Below are positions 23,531 through 31,662 of a stretch of 64,000 nucleotides of DNA, piece by piece. The stretch is taken from assembly GCF_031844705.1 (NCBI RefSeq), contig NZ_CP134609.1:7192001-7256000 (forward strand), given 5' to 3'. How positions within the stretch are numbered: position 1 is the stretch's first letter; every line of letters starts with the position of its first letter. The notes under the pieces were generated by a model. It was not told the DNA's origin. It saw nothing but the letters and a program-made list of their open reading frames with translations, and made no database searches. The translations under genes were made by a program, and so were the position numbers. The stretch is from Streptomyces sp. ITFR-16. GTDB taxonomy: Bacteria; Actinomycetota; Actinomycetes; Streptomycetales; Streptomycetaceae.

Positions 23531-23761
23531 ATGCGCATCCTCCTCGCCCGGTATCTGCGGTCCTTCGCATACGCACTGGTCGCCTTCGGTCAGATCTGGG
23601 TCTACATCCCGCCCGTCGCCGCACCGGACGACGCTCCCGCCGACGGGCCGCCCCCCGGCCACCCCGAACGGCTGTGCCCCGAAGTCCCGCTCAGCGAGGC
23701 CGAGATGATGTGGGGACGGCAACTGCTCGGGGCCCGGGGCGCGGATCCGTACGGGAGCTGA
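23531..23761 (+). CDS. Small SARP-associated protein (DUF6059-like)
   Basis: The 76-aa protein has an Arg-flanked hydrophobic N-terminal segment (residues 2-30, LVAFGQIWVYIPP), a Pro-rich middle and the stretch PPPGHPERLCPEVPLSEAE. I recall similar Streptomyces proteins beside SARP genes, annotated as DUF6059. The function is unknown. It is divergent from the SARP gene, and a perfect 11-nt-spaced direct repeat precedes it, so it is probably a SARP target. The N-terminal segment could be a single membrane anchor. Confidence 0.75.
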   Translation: MRILLARYLRSFAYALVAFGQIWVYIPPVAAPDDAPADGPPPGHPERLCPEVPLSEAEMMWGRQLLGARGADPYGS

Positions 23762-23795
23762 GTGTCCGGATCCATGCGGTCCCGGTCCAACGCGC

Positions 23796-25121
23796 TCAGC
23801 GGCGCCGGGCGTTGGGCGCCGGCACCAGACGTACCGCCGTGTTCAGGAGATGGTCGATCACATCGCGGGACGGCTTGTCCGTGAGGTTGGTCAGCAGCCG
23901 GGCCAGCGTGTTGAGCAGGAAAGGCGAGCCCATCACATAGCGGTTGAGCACCGGCTGGAAGCCCGACCGGCTGAAGACGAGATCGGCCGCCGTGTTGCCG
24001 AGCCGGTAGTAGCGGCCCCAGCGGCGGTTCATCTCCACCGGGTAGTGGTGCAGGGCCCGCTCGCGCCTCGGACCCGCCGGCAGCGCGAGGCCCAGCGCGG
24101 CCGACTCGGCGGCGACCTCACCGGCCTCCAGCGCCTGGCCGATGCCCTCCCCGTTCCACGGGGAGATCATGCCGCCCGAGTCGCCGACCAGCAGCAGGCC
24201 GCAGGTGTACAGCGGATGGCGGTTGAAGCCCAGCGGCAGTGCGGCGCTGCGGACGGGCCCCTCGGCGTTCTCCTCCCGCAGCCCCCACTCCTCGGGCGTC
24301 CGGGCCAGCCACCGGTCCAGCGTGGCGCGCAGATCCGCGTTGCCGTGGCGGCGGTGCGGGACCGCGCCGAGCCCCACGTTGACGCGCCCGTCGCCCATCG
24401 GGAAGATCCAGCCGTACCCCGGCAGATAGCGGTCGCTGCGGGGGAAGCGGAGGTCGGCCCAGAGTTCGAGGAACTCCTCCTGGGACCTCTCGGGGCTGCG
24501 GTAGTAGCGGCGGGCCGCCGTCGCGATCTGCCGCCTGGTGTCCCGCTGCAGCCCCATCGCGAGCGCGATCCGGGCCGAGGCCCCGTCGGCGGCGATCACG
24601 ACCGGCGCCCGGTGCACCACCGGCTCCTCCCCACCGGCCACCGCCCGCACCCCGGTGATCCGCCCCGCCCGGTCGGTCACCGGGTCCGTCACCTTCACGC
24701 CCGTGCGCAGCCGGGCCCCGGCGGCGACGGCGTGCCGGGCCAGGATGTCGTCGAAGTCGTGCCGGCTGCGGGTCAGACCGAAATCCGGGTAGCCGCCGAG
24801 CGAGGGCCAGTCGATCTGCACCTGCCGCTCACCCGCCACCCAGCGCATTCCGCGCGAGCGCACCCAGCCCGGGGCCTTGATGTCCACGCCCATCCGGATC
24901 AGCTGGTGCACCGCGCCCGGGGTGAGGCCGTCCCCGCACACCTTCTCGCGCGGGAAGACGGACTTCTCCAGCAGCAGCACGTCGACCCCGGCCCGGGCGA
25001 GATGGAAGGCGGCGGACGAACCGGCGGGCCCCGCCCCGACCACGATCACCTCGGCCTCCTCGGCCGCGCCGCCGGCGGCCTCCTCGTCCGACGGTGACTG
25101 CTCTGCACGCGTCTCCCGCAT
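23796..25121 (-). CDS. Geranylgeranyl-reductase-family FAD-dependent oxidoreductase
   Basis: The 441-aa flavoprotein has the dinucleotide motif VVGAGPAGSSAAFHLA at about residue 27, the family signature FPREKVCGDGLTPGAV, and the second FAD motif LLVGDSGGMISPWNGEGIG. These enzymes reduce isoprenoid double bonds, for example in menaquinone side chains or archaeal-type lipids. The actinobacterial members include the menaquinone reductase MenJ. The ATG at 25121 has AGGAAGGA at about 8 nt. It is preceded by a 31-codon ORF and a nested stem-loop. Whether it belongs to the metabolite cluster or is chromosomal is unclear; I favour chromosomal. Confidence 0.88.
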   Translation of the reverse strand: MRETRAEQSPSDEEAAGGAAEEAEVIVVGAGPAGSSAAFHLARAGVDVLLLEKSVFPREKVCGDGLTPGAVHQLIRMGVDIKAPGWVRSRGMRWVAGERQVQIDWPSLGGYPDFGLTRSRHDFDDILARHAVAAGARLRTGVKVTDPVTDRAGRITGVRAVAGGEEPVVHRAPVVIAADGASARIALAMGLQRDTRRQIATAARRYYRSPERSQEEFLELWADLRFPRSDRYLPGYGWIFPMGDGRVNVGLGAVPHRRHGNADLRATLDRWLARTPEEWGLREENAEGPVRSAALPLGFNRHPLYTCGLLLVGDSGGMISPWNGEGIGQALEAGEVAAESAALGLALPAGPRRERALHHYPVEMNRRWGRYYRLGNTAADLVFSRSGFQPVLNRYVMGSPFLLNTLARLLTNLTDKPSRDVIDHLLNTAVRLVPAPNARRR

Positions 25122-25279
25122 GGGGATTCCTTCCTGGAGCGGCCGGCGCCGCCGGGAAGGCGGGCCTGTACACCGACATCCTGCCGGTTCGCCCGGCCGC
25201 GCGGCAGGGTGATCAACAGGCTCACGGAAAGGGACGCGCACGGGGATGCACGGCCGCTCAGGACCGGGAGAACACACAG

Positions 25280-25318
25280 GACCCGCCCATCGGCCCCGGG
25301 AAGGGGCGAGGGCGGGTC
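25280..25318. terminator. Nested stem-loop between a short ORF and the flavoprotein gene
   Basis: An outer 9-bp stem (GACCCGCCC with GGGCGGGTC) encloses an inner 5-bp stem (GCCCC with GGGGC). It sits 10 nt beyond the stop of the 31-codon ORF and about 160 nt before the flavoprotein start. It could be an attenuator or a terminator. Confidence 0.55.
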
Positions 25319-25328
25319 GCGGACGCGG

Positions 25329-25424
25329 TCAGTAGGGCAGGGGACGCCCGGACGGCGTGCGCAGATCGAGCGGCGGCGGCCGGGACGGAAGCTGAGGACG
25401 CCTGATGACCCTGATGCGGCCCAT
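25329..25424 (-). CDS. Possible 31-aa leader peptide upstream of the flavoprotein gene
   Basis: An ATG at 25424 is preceded by AGGAGGTGG at an ideal distance, one of the strongest ribosome sites in the window. The frame encodes 31 residues rich in Arg and Pro (start MGRIRVIRRPQLPSRPPP, end GRPLPY). It lies between the potassium-channel gene and the flavoprotein gene on the same strand and is followed at once by a stem-loop. It could be a regulatory leader peptide or an independent microprotein. I do not recognise the family. Confidence 0.45.
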   Translation of the reverse strand: MGRIRVIRRPQLPSRPPPLDLRTPSGRPLPY

Positions 25425-25508
25425 TGCCACCACCTCCTGTCGGTCACCGGTTCTATGCCCTGCGGCACGCCGTTCACACGTCGGCGCGGCGATCAGCGCG
25501 CGGCGGCC

Positions 25509-25991
25509 CTACCCGGGCGGCCTGCGGCCCGAGTCGGTCAGCAGCGCCTCCAGGCGGTCGAAGCGCTCATGGAGCTGCGCGGTCTCCTGCCGCACCTCGC
25601 GCGCGGCGTGTTCCGCCCCGGCGGCGAGCCGGTGACGGCGCTTCTGCTCGTGGCCCACGAACCAGGTGGCCAGGGCCGCGGTGACCATCCCGTACGTCGT
25701 GATGCCCACGCACATCGAGAACACGGCGACGATCCGCCCCCACAGGGTCACCGGGAAGAAGTCGCCGTAGCCCACGGTCGTCGCGGTCTCCGCCGACCAC
25801 CACAGCGCCCGGGGATAGGAGGTGATGGTGGCGTGCGGGGCGTTCCGCTCGGCGACGAGCACCGCCCACGAGCCCAGGAACACGGTCAGGCCGAGCAGCA
25901 CCGTCGCCCACCCGACGGCCTTCAGATGGAGGGAACGGCTCTCCCGGCCGAGCAGCAGCCCGACGGCCTTGGACAGGAATACAGGCACCAT
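25509..25991 (-). CDS. Two-TM potassium channel
   Basis: The protein has two transmembrane helices around a pore loop with the potassium selectivity filter TVGYGD (in WSAETATTVGYGDFFPVTLW), then a charged C-terminal helix with coiled-coil character (about residues 120-155). I chose the ATG at 25991, giving 160 aa; a GTG at 26057 would add 22 Arg/Pro-rich residues without a hydrophobic segment. No RCK/TrkA domain is present, so gating must come from the short C-terminal helix. It is divergent from the sensor-phosphatase gene. Confidence 0.88.
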   Translation of the reverse strand: MVPVFLSKAVGLLLGRESRSLHLKAVGWATVLLGLTVFLGSWAVLVAERNAPHATITSYPRALWWSAETATTVGYGDFFPVTLWGRIVAVFSMCVGITTYGMVTAALATWFVGHEQKRRHRLAAGAEHAAREVRQETAQLHERFDRLEALLTDSGRRPPG

Positions 25992-26145
25992 TTTGGGATC
26001 ATGCGGTGCGGGCGCCGCCGGCCGTCGGCGGGCGCGCCTCCGCACGGCGGGTGTCACCCGATCGAACCGCAGACGGCCGCCGCGCCCGCCCGCTCCGCGC
26101 CGTCACACCGATCGGGCCTCGCGAATTCATGTTAAACCTGAATAT

Positions 26146-28929
26146 GTGGGTGGTACTGGTCGATTCCGGGCGTGGGTTCACCGCTCCGCCCGGCGGCCGC
26201 ATCGACACGATGGCGGACGCCCGGGCGGTGACGAGCCTGCGCCCCCCGGCTCGCGTGCGACGCGCTCGGAACCGGTCCGCAGACTGCGGGCCTTCTTCAG
26301 CACCCGTACCGTGGCCGGCCAGGTCTTCTTCCTCATGCTGGGCATCGTGGCCCTGCTCATCACGGCGGCCGTCGCCGCCCTGGTGGTCCAGGGCCGGCGC
26401 GACAGCATGAGCGCGGCCCGGTCGAGATCCCTGAGCGTCGCGGAGACCTTCGCCCACGCCCCCGGCATCGCGGCGGCCCTGGACAGCAAGGACCCCACGC
26501 TCCTGCTCCAGCCGCGCGCCGAGGAGATCCGGCAGAGCACCGGCGTGGAGTATGTCGTCGTCGCAGGGACCAATGGCATCCGCTACACCCATCCCGACAT
26601 CGCGCTGATCGGCAAGCACGTCCTCGGCCCGTACAAGGAGATCATCGACGGCGAGTCCATCACCCGGACCGTGAACGCCAGCCGGGGGCTCGCCGTCAAC
26701 TCGGTGGTGCCCGTCCGCCGGCCCGACGGCACGGTCGCCGGCCTCGTGTCCGTCGGCATCAAGGTCGAGGCGGTCAACAGGCTGGCCTATCCCAGCCTTC
26801 CCTTCGCCCTCGGCGCGGCCGTGGTGGCCCTCGCCCTCTCCACGGGCGGCGCGGCCCTGGTGAGCCGACGGCTGGCCCGCCAGACACGCGGCCTCGGCCC
26901 GGCCGAGATGACCCGGATGTACGAACACCACGACGCGGTGCTGCACTCCGTGCGCGAGGGCGTCCTCATCATCGGCGCCGACCACCGGCTGCTGCTGGCC
27001 AACGACGAGGCCCGCCGGCTCCTGGAACTGCCCCCGGACGCCGAGGGCCGCCCGGTGACGGAGCTGGGCCTGGCGCCCCGCACGGCGGCGCTGCTGGCCT
27101 CGGGAGAGGTCGCCACGGACGAGGTGCGGCCCGCGGGCAACCGGCTGCTGGCCGTCAATCTCCGCCCCACCCAGGAGCGCGGCGGCCCGCCCGGCATCGT
27201 CGCGACCCTGCGCGACACCACGGAGCTGCGGGCCGTCACCGGACGGGCGGAGACCGTACGCGAGCGGCTGACGCTGCTCTACCGGGCCGGCACCCGGATC
27301 GGCACCACCCTCGACGTCACCACGACGGCCCAGGAACTCGCGGAGGTCGCGGTGCCGGGCTTCGCCGACTGCGTGACGGTCGACCTCGCCGACTCCGTCC
27401 TGCGCGGGGAGGAACCGGAGACCCCCTCCGGCGACGTCATGAACCTGCGCCGCACCGCTGTCCGCGGCGGCGGCCCGGACCACCCGTTCCACCCCCTCGG
27501 CCGGGTCATCGGCTTCGTCCCCACCAGCCCCGACGACCTCGGCAGCAGCACCGGCCACACCTGGATGGTGCCCGATCTGACGGCATCCACCGAATGGCGC
27601 GGGCCCGACCCCGTGCAGTCCGCACGGATCCTGGAGCACGGCTACCACTCGCTGCTCTCCGTCCCCCTGCACGCGCGCGGCGTCATCTTCGGCGCGGCCA
27701 ACTTCTGGCGCGGCCGCAACGAGGCGGCCTTCGACCCAGACGACCTGTCCTTCGCCGAGGAACTCGTCGCCCGCGCGGCGGTCAGCGTCGACAACGCCCG
27801 GCGCTACACCCGCGAGCACGAGATGGCCGTCACCCTCCAGCGCAGCCTGCTCCCGCGCGGCCTGCCCGACCAGAACGCCCTGGACGTGGCCTATCGCTAT
27901 CTGCCGGCCCAGGCCGGGGTGGGCGGCGACTGGTTCGACGTCATCCCGCTCTCCGGCGCACGGGTCGCGCTCGTCGTCGGCGACGTGGTCGGCCACGGAC
28001 TGCACGCCGCGGCCACCATGGGCCGGCTGCGCACCACGGTGCACAACTTCTCCACGCTGGACCTGCCGCCCGACGAACTCCTCGGCCACCTCGACGAACT
28101 CGTCGTCCGGATGGACCAGGACGAGGGCGACGACGGCAGCGGCGGGATCACCGGGGCCACCTGTCTGTACGCGATCTACGACGCCGTCACGGGACGCTGC
28201 ACCATGGCCCGGGCGGGCCACCCCGGACCCGCGCTCGTCCTGCCCGACAGCACCGTGGAGTTCCCCGACATCCCCGCCGGGCTGCCCCTCGGGATCGGCG
28301 GCATGCCCTTCGAGGCGATCGAGCTGGAGGTGCCCGAGGGCAGCCGTCTGGTGCTGTACACGGACGGTCTGGTGGAGCGCCGCGACCGGGACATCGACGA
28401 CGGTCTGGAGCTCCTGTGCCGCTCGCTGTCCGGCCGCGACCGCACCCCGGAGGAGACCTGCGACGACGTGCTGGAGACCATGCTGCCCACCCGCCCGGGC
28501 GACGACGTCGCCCTGCTGGTCGCCCGCACCCGGACCCTGGACCCGGCCCGCCGCGTCGAATGGGAGGTGCCGCCCGACGCCTCGGCCGTCGCCGGGGTCC
28601 GCAAGCAGGCCATCCGCTGGCTGGCCGACCGCGGCCTGGACGAGGAGGGTTTCGTCACCGAACTGATCCTGAGCGAGCTCGTCACCAACGCGATCCGCTA
28701 CGGCTCCGAGCCGATCAGGGTCCGCCTGCTGTACGACCGCGCGCTGATCTGCGAGGTGTCGGACTGCAGCAGCACCTCGCCGCATCTGCGCTACGCCGCC
28801 ACCACGGACGAGGGAGGCCGGGGCCTGTTCCTCGTCGCCCAGTTCGCGGAGCGCTGGGGCACCCGCTACACCGACCGCGGCAAGGTGATCTGGTCCGAGC
28901 AGTCGCTCGGCAAACCGCCGCCCGGGTAG
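26146..28929 (+). CDS. Membrane sensor with Cache-like, PAS, GAF, PP2C (SpoIIE) and HATPase domains
   Basis: The order is: helix VFFLMLGIVALLITAAVAAL, an extracytoplasmic Cache-like region (GIRYTHPDIALIGKHVLG), a second helix, a PAS domain (VREGVLIIGADHRLLLANDE), a GAF domain, a SpoIIE phosphatase (GGDWFDV, VVGDVVGHGLHAAATMGRL) and an RsbW-like ATPase (ILSELVTNAIRYG). It probably controls an anti-anti-sigma partner by dephosphorylation. The start is uncertain: the GTG at 26146 is the last ATG, GTG or TTG I find before the first helix, but it has no clear ribosome site. The position where homologues begin (VRRLRAFFSTRT) has GTC instead of a start codon. Confidence 0.85.
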   Translation: MGGTGRFRAWVHRSARRPHRHDGGRPGGDEPAPPGSRATRSEPVRRLRAFFSTRTVAGQVFFLMLGIVALLITAAVAALVVQGRRDSMSAARSRSLSVAETFAHAPGIAAALDSKDPTLLLQPRAEEIRQSTGVEYVVVAGTNGIRYTHPDIALIGKHVLGPYKEIIDGESITRTVNASRGLAVNSVVPVRRPDGTVAGLVSVGIKVEAVNRLAYPSLPFALGAAVVALALSTGGAALVSRRLARQTRGLGPAEMTRMYEHHDAVLHSVREGVLIIGADHRLLLANDEARRLLELPPDAEGRPVTELGLAPRTAALLASGEVATDEVRPAGNRLLAVNLRPTQERGGPPGIVATLRDTTELRAVTGRAETVRERLTLLYRAGTRIGTTLDVTTTAQELAEVAVPGFADCVTVDLADSVLRGEEPETPSGDVMNLRRTAVRGGGPDHPFHPLGRVIGFVPTSPDDLGSSTGHTWMVPDLTASTEWRGPDPVQSARILEHGYHSLLSVPLHARGVIFGAANFWRGRNEAAFDPDDLSFAEELVARAAVSVDNARRYTREHEMAVTLQRSLLPRGLPDQNALDVAYRYLPAQAGVGGDWFDVIPLSGARVALVVGDVVGHGLHAAATMGRLRTTVHNFSTLDLPPDELLGHLDELVVRMDQDEGDDGSGGITGATCLYAIYDAVTGRCTMARAGHPGPALVLPDSTVEFPDIPAGLPLGIGGMPFEAIELEVPEGSRLVLYTDGLVERRDRDIDDGLELLCRSLSGRDRTPEETCDDVLETMLPTRPGDDVALLVARTRTLDPARRVEWEVPPDASAVAGVRKQAIRWLADRGLDEEGFVTELILSELVTNAIRYGSEPIRVRLLYDRALICEVSDCSSTSPHLRYAATTDEGGRGLFLVAQFAERWGTRYTDRGKVIWSEQSLGKPPPG

Positions 28930-28942
28930 CCGGCACGACGAC

Positions 28943-28970
28943 GCGGGGCCCGGCGGTCGCCGGGCCCCGC
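28943..28970. terminator. Hairpin terminator between convergent genes
   Basis: A perfect 12-bp stem (GCGGGGCCCGGC and its complement) has a 4-nt loop. It lies 14 nt after the sensor-phosphatase stop and 33 nt before the stop of the convergent secreted protein, so it can serve both. Confidence 0.8.
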
Positions 28971-29003
28971 GCCGTCCTGTCAGCTCATGCGGATGTCACG
29001 GTG

Positions 29004-31190
29004 TCACGGGAAGGACACCACGTTCGACGGGACGGTGGACGTCCCCGAGGTGGGCGATCCGGTGTTGTTGATGACGTGTTCGTACTGGCCCTGGCCGCCG
29101 AGGGAGACGACGAGCAGGTCGTGGAACTTCACGCCGGGCTTCACCGGTGCCTCGAAGCCGTGGTCCTGACGGATCGTCGGGTCGACGTTGAAGTAGCAGT
29201 AGCTGCCCAGCCCCCAGCCCTCGTGGGTGGTGACGGAGTCGTCGACCTTGTAGGCCGCGAACCCCTTGATGTCGCCGTTCTGGACGGCGGCCTGGTTGGG
29301 CGCGTCGTACGCCTTCTCGTTCTGGAAGAAGATCGTCTTGCCGTTCTCCCCGGACCAGCGGACGTCGTACTTGTTGAAGTGTTCGACGAACAGCCCGGTC
29401 GCCAGCACGTTGTCGCCGTTGACCTGGAGGCCGTAGTCGGACCGGTTGGTCTCCCAGCCGATCCCCTCGCCGTGGTCCGCGCGCCACAGCCAGGTGTGGT
29501 CGATGATGGTGTCGTTGCTGTTGATCACCATGCCGGTGGTGGCCTTGCCGGCCCCGGCGCCGCCGACCCGGACGAACACGTCCTGGACGGTGGTCGGGTT
29601 GGCCGCGTGGCCGGCCGAGGCGTTGTCGGGGCCGATCTGGACCAGGACGGGGGAGTTCTGCGGACCGGCGTCGACGAGCAGACCGGCGAGCTTCACCCCG
29701 TCGACGTCACCGACCTTGAGGGCGGTGACCCCGTTGTCCGGGATGATCGTCGCGAGCCCCAGGCCGAGGACGACCGTGTTGGCGCGGTCGATGTTGATGG
29801 TCTGGTTCACGTGGTAGATGCCGGGCGTGAACAGCAGGTGCAGGCCCTGCTGGACGGCCTGGTTGATGGTGGCGGCGGTGGCGCCGGGCTTGACCACGTA
29901 GAACTGGCTCAGCGGGATGGACTCGCCCTGCGGGGTGCCGTTCCAGGAGACACCGCGTGCGTTGGTGCGCTTGGCGGGGACGAAGACCTTGTAGTCGTTG
30001 CCGTCCAGGTAGAGGAACGGCTTCTCCCGGGAGACCGGGGTGTTGTTGAGCGTGGTGTAGGGCGGCTCGGGGAAGCTCTGGGCGGGTGCGCCCTCGACGC
30101 CGGAGAACGTCATGTTCCAGACGCCGTTGCCCCAGCTGCCGATGGAGCTGTCGCGGGTGTACCACTGCTGCTGCGAGTACGGCCCGACCTGGCCGTCGAT
30201 CTTGCTGTCGGCGATGTACCCGCCGCTGGCCCAGCCGTAGCCGTCGGGGGCGAGGTTGAGCCCGCCCTTGACGTGCATCCGGCGGAACGGGGCGGCCTGC
30301 GAGACGGCCCAGCGGTCGGTGCCGCTCACCGGGTTGAGCGCCAGGTTCTCCGCCGAGCGCCAGAAGTTCTGCGTGGCGTTCCCGTTGAACCAGCCGGCGT
30401 CGACGGTCACATCACCGTTGAAGGTCGTGTCGTCGGGCTTGAGTCCGAGCCCGGCGATGGATGTGTAGAAACCGATCTGGGCGTTGATGTTGTTGTACGT
30501 GCCCGGCTTGAACATCAGCGCGTAGCGGCCGGTGCCGAACTGCGCCGACTCCTGCTGGTGGAAGATCTCGTCGACCTTGCCCTGGATGTTGGGCGTCGAG
30601 GGGTCGAAGACCAGCACGTTGGGGCCGAGGTCGCCGCCGCCCGGCAGCTGCGGGCCGCCCGGGTCGGTGCCGGTGGTGCCGAAGACCTGGAACTCCCAGA
30701 GCGAGTAGCCGTATCCGGTGGCCCGCGCGGTGCCGGTCAGCCGGACGTAGCGGGCGGTGCCGGAGACGTTCAGCGTCTCATTGCCGCCGGGGCCCGTGGT
30801 GGTCGAGTAGGCGGTGGTCCAGGAGTTGTTGTCCGTGGAGAACTCGATCCGGTAGCCCGTGGCGTAGGCGGCCTCCCACTTCAGCGCGATCTGGCTGACC
30901 GAGGCGGAGGTGCCGAGGTCGACCTTGATCCACTGGGGGTCGGAGAACGCGCTCGACCAGCGGGTGCCGTTGTCGCCGTCCACGGCGGCGCCGGCCGGGG
31001 TGCCGGCGCCCTCCTGGCTGGACGCGGTCACGGTCTTGCCCTGGGAGAGCAGCGAGGGAGCGGCGCTCGCGGGGGCCTGGGGGACGAAGGCCAGGAGCGA
31101 GAGGACGAGACCGGCGACGGCGGCCAGCACGCCGGTGCGTCTTCTCCCGGTCGAGGGGGCGGGTCTGTGGAGCACAGAGGGTGCGTACAT
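29004..31190 (-). CDS. Secreted discoidin (F5/8 type C) plus right-handed beta-helix protein
   Basis: The 728-aa protein begins with a Sec signal peptide (VLAAVAGLVLSLLAFVPQAPASA, cleavage near residue 43). An F5/8 type C carbohydrate-binding domain follows at about 50-175 (WSSAFSDPQWIKVDLGTSA, RYVRLTGTARATGYGYSLWE). After a Gly/Pro linker a long pectate-lyase-like repeat region runs to the end (FKPGTYNNINAQIGFYT, VFVRVGGAGAG, DYGLQVNGDNVLATGLFVEH). This architecture fits an extracellular glycoside hydrolase or lyase with two beta-helices, similar to GH55; the exact activity cannot be read. The ATG at 31190 has AGGAG at 9 nt. A LacI-type palindrome lies 47 bp upstream. Confidence 0.82.
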   Translation of the reverse strand: MYAPSVLHRPAPSTGRRRTGVLAAVAGLVLSLLAFVPQAPASAAPSLLSQGKTVTASSQEGAGTPAGAAVDGDNGTRWSSAFSDPQWIKVDLGTSASVSQIALKWEAAYATGYRIEFSTDNNSWTTAYSTTTGPGGNETLNVSGTARYVRLTGTARATGYGYSLWEFQVFGTTGTDPGGPQLPGGGDLGPNVLVFDPSTPNIQGKVDEIFHQQESAQFGTGRYALMFKPGTYNNINAQIGFYTSIAGLGLKPDDTTFNGDVTVDAGWFNGNATQNFWRSAENLALNPVSGTDRWAVSQAAPFRRMHVKGGLNLAPDGYGWASGGYIADSKIDGQVGPYSQQQWYTRDSSIGSWGNGVWNMTFSGVEGAPAQSFPEPPYTTLNNTPVSREKPFLYLDGNDYKVFVPAKRTNARGVSWNGTPQGESIPLSQFYVVKPGATAATINQAVQQGLHLLFTPGIYHVNQTINIDRANTVVLGLGLATIIPDNGVTALKVGDVDGVKLAGLLVDAGPQNSPVLVQIGPDNASAGHAANPTTVQDVFVRVGGAGAGKATTGMVINSNDTIIDHTWLWRADHGEGIGWETNRSDYGLQVNGDNVLATGLFVEHFNKYDVRWSGENGKTIFFQNEKAYDAPNQAAVQNGDIKGFAAYKVDDSVTTHEGWGLGSYCYFNVDPTIRQDHGFEAPVKPGVKFHDLLVVSLGGQGQYEHVINNTGSPTSGTSTVPSNVVSFP

Positions 31191-31236
31191 GGGGGTTTTC
31201 TCCTGAGTCGCGGTACGGGTGCACGACACGAAGCCG

Positions 31237-31248
31237 GAGAGCGCTCTC
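31237..31248. promoter_or_regulatory. LacI-family-type palindromic operator
   Basis: GAGAGCGCTCTC is a perfect 12-bp palindrome with the AGCGCT core typical of CebR/MalR-like LacI operators in Streptomyces. An overlapping 8-bp inverted repeat (CCGGAGAG and CTCTCCGG) surrounds it. It lies 47 nt before the secreted beta-helix protein, pointing to induction by a sugar. Confidence 0.6.
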
Positions 31249-31662
31249 TCCGGCCGATGGGGATACTTCTCTCTTGGATCCGACGCGTCAATAGGTGTGC
31301 AACACCCGCTTGTTCGGGTGTCGTTGAGAACAACAGTTGACGACGGATACCGCACGCTTGCCCGCATTGATTCCGCCTTGAGGGCTTCGGCGCAAGGAAT
31401 CTGACGGGCCGTCGATTCAGGTGCTGATGCGGTGCGTACGGGGAGTGAGTGCGGCGGAACATGTCGTTGCCACCGCAACCGGGCCGATGCCCGCCGCAGG
31501 TGTGAAGGGCTCGTGGAATCACGTACCGGAAACGGCCGCGCCTGTTATCGGACATCTTGCGGCCACCCGGGGGACAGCGGGCGCGGGCGCTCGCTATTCT
31601 CCGGGCATGAGCCGTGAGCGTGACACGCGCAGCGCCCTTGACCAGGGGCGACGGGGTTCCGG
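31249..31662. other. Non-coding stretch between the secreted protein and XRE genes
   Basis: The first part is relatively A/T-rich and likely holds the promoter of the secreted-protein gene. Near the right end a 19-aa ORF (31607-31666, starting MSRERDTRSALDQGRRG) overlaps the GTG of the XRE gene by its TGA, so it may couple translation. I see no other gene. Confidence 0.5.

Noticed and set aside
25992..26057. N-terminal extension of the potassium channel from GTG 26057
   Set aside because: The added residues are Arg/Pro-rich without homology; the ATG at 25991 gives the usual channel start, though the ribosome site is weak in both cases.
27594..31340. Very long plus-strand frame of about 1248 codons
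   Set aside because: It runs across the sensor phosphatase in another frame and antisense to the secreted protein; its composition (Gly/Val/Arg/Asp-rich) has no domains.
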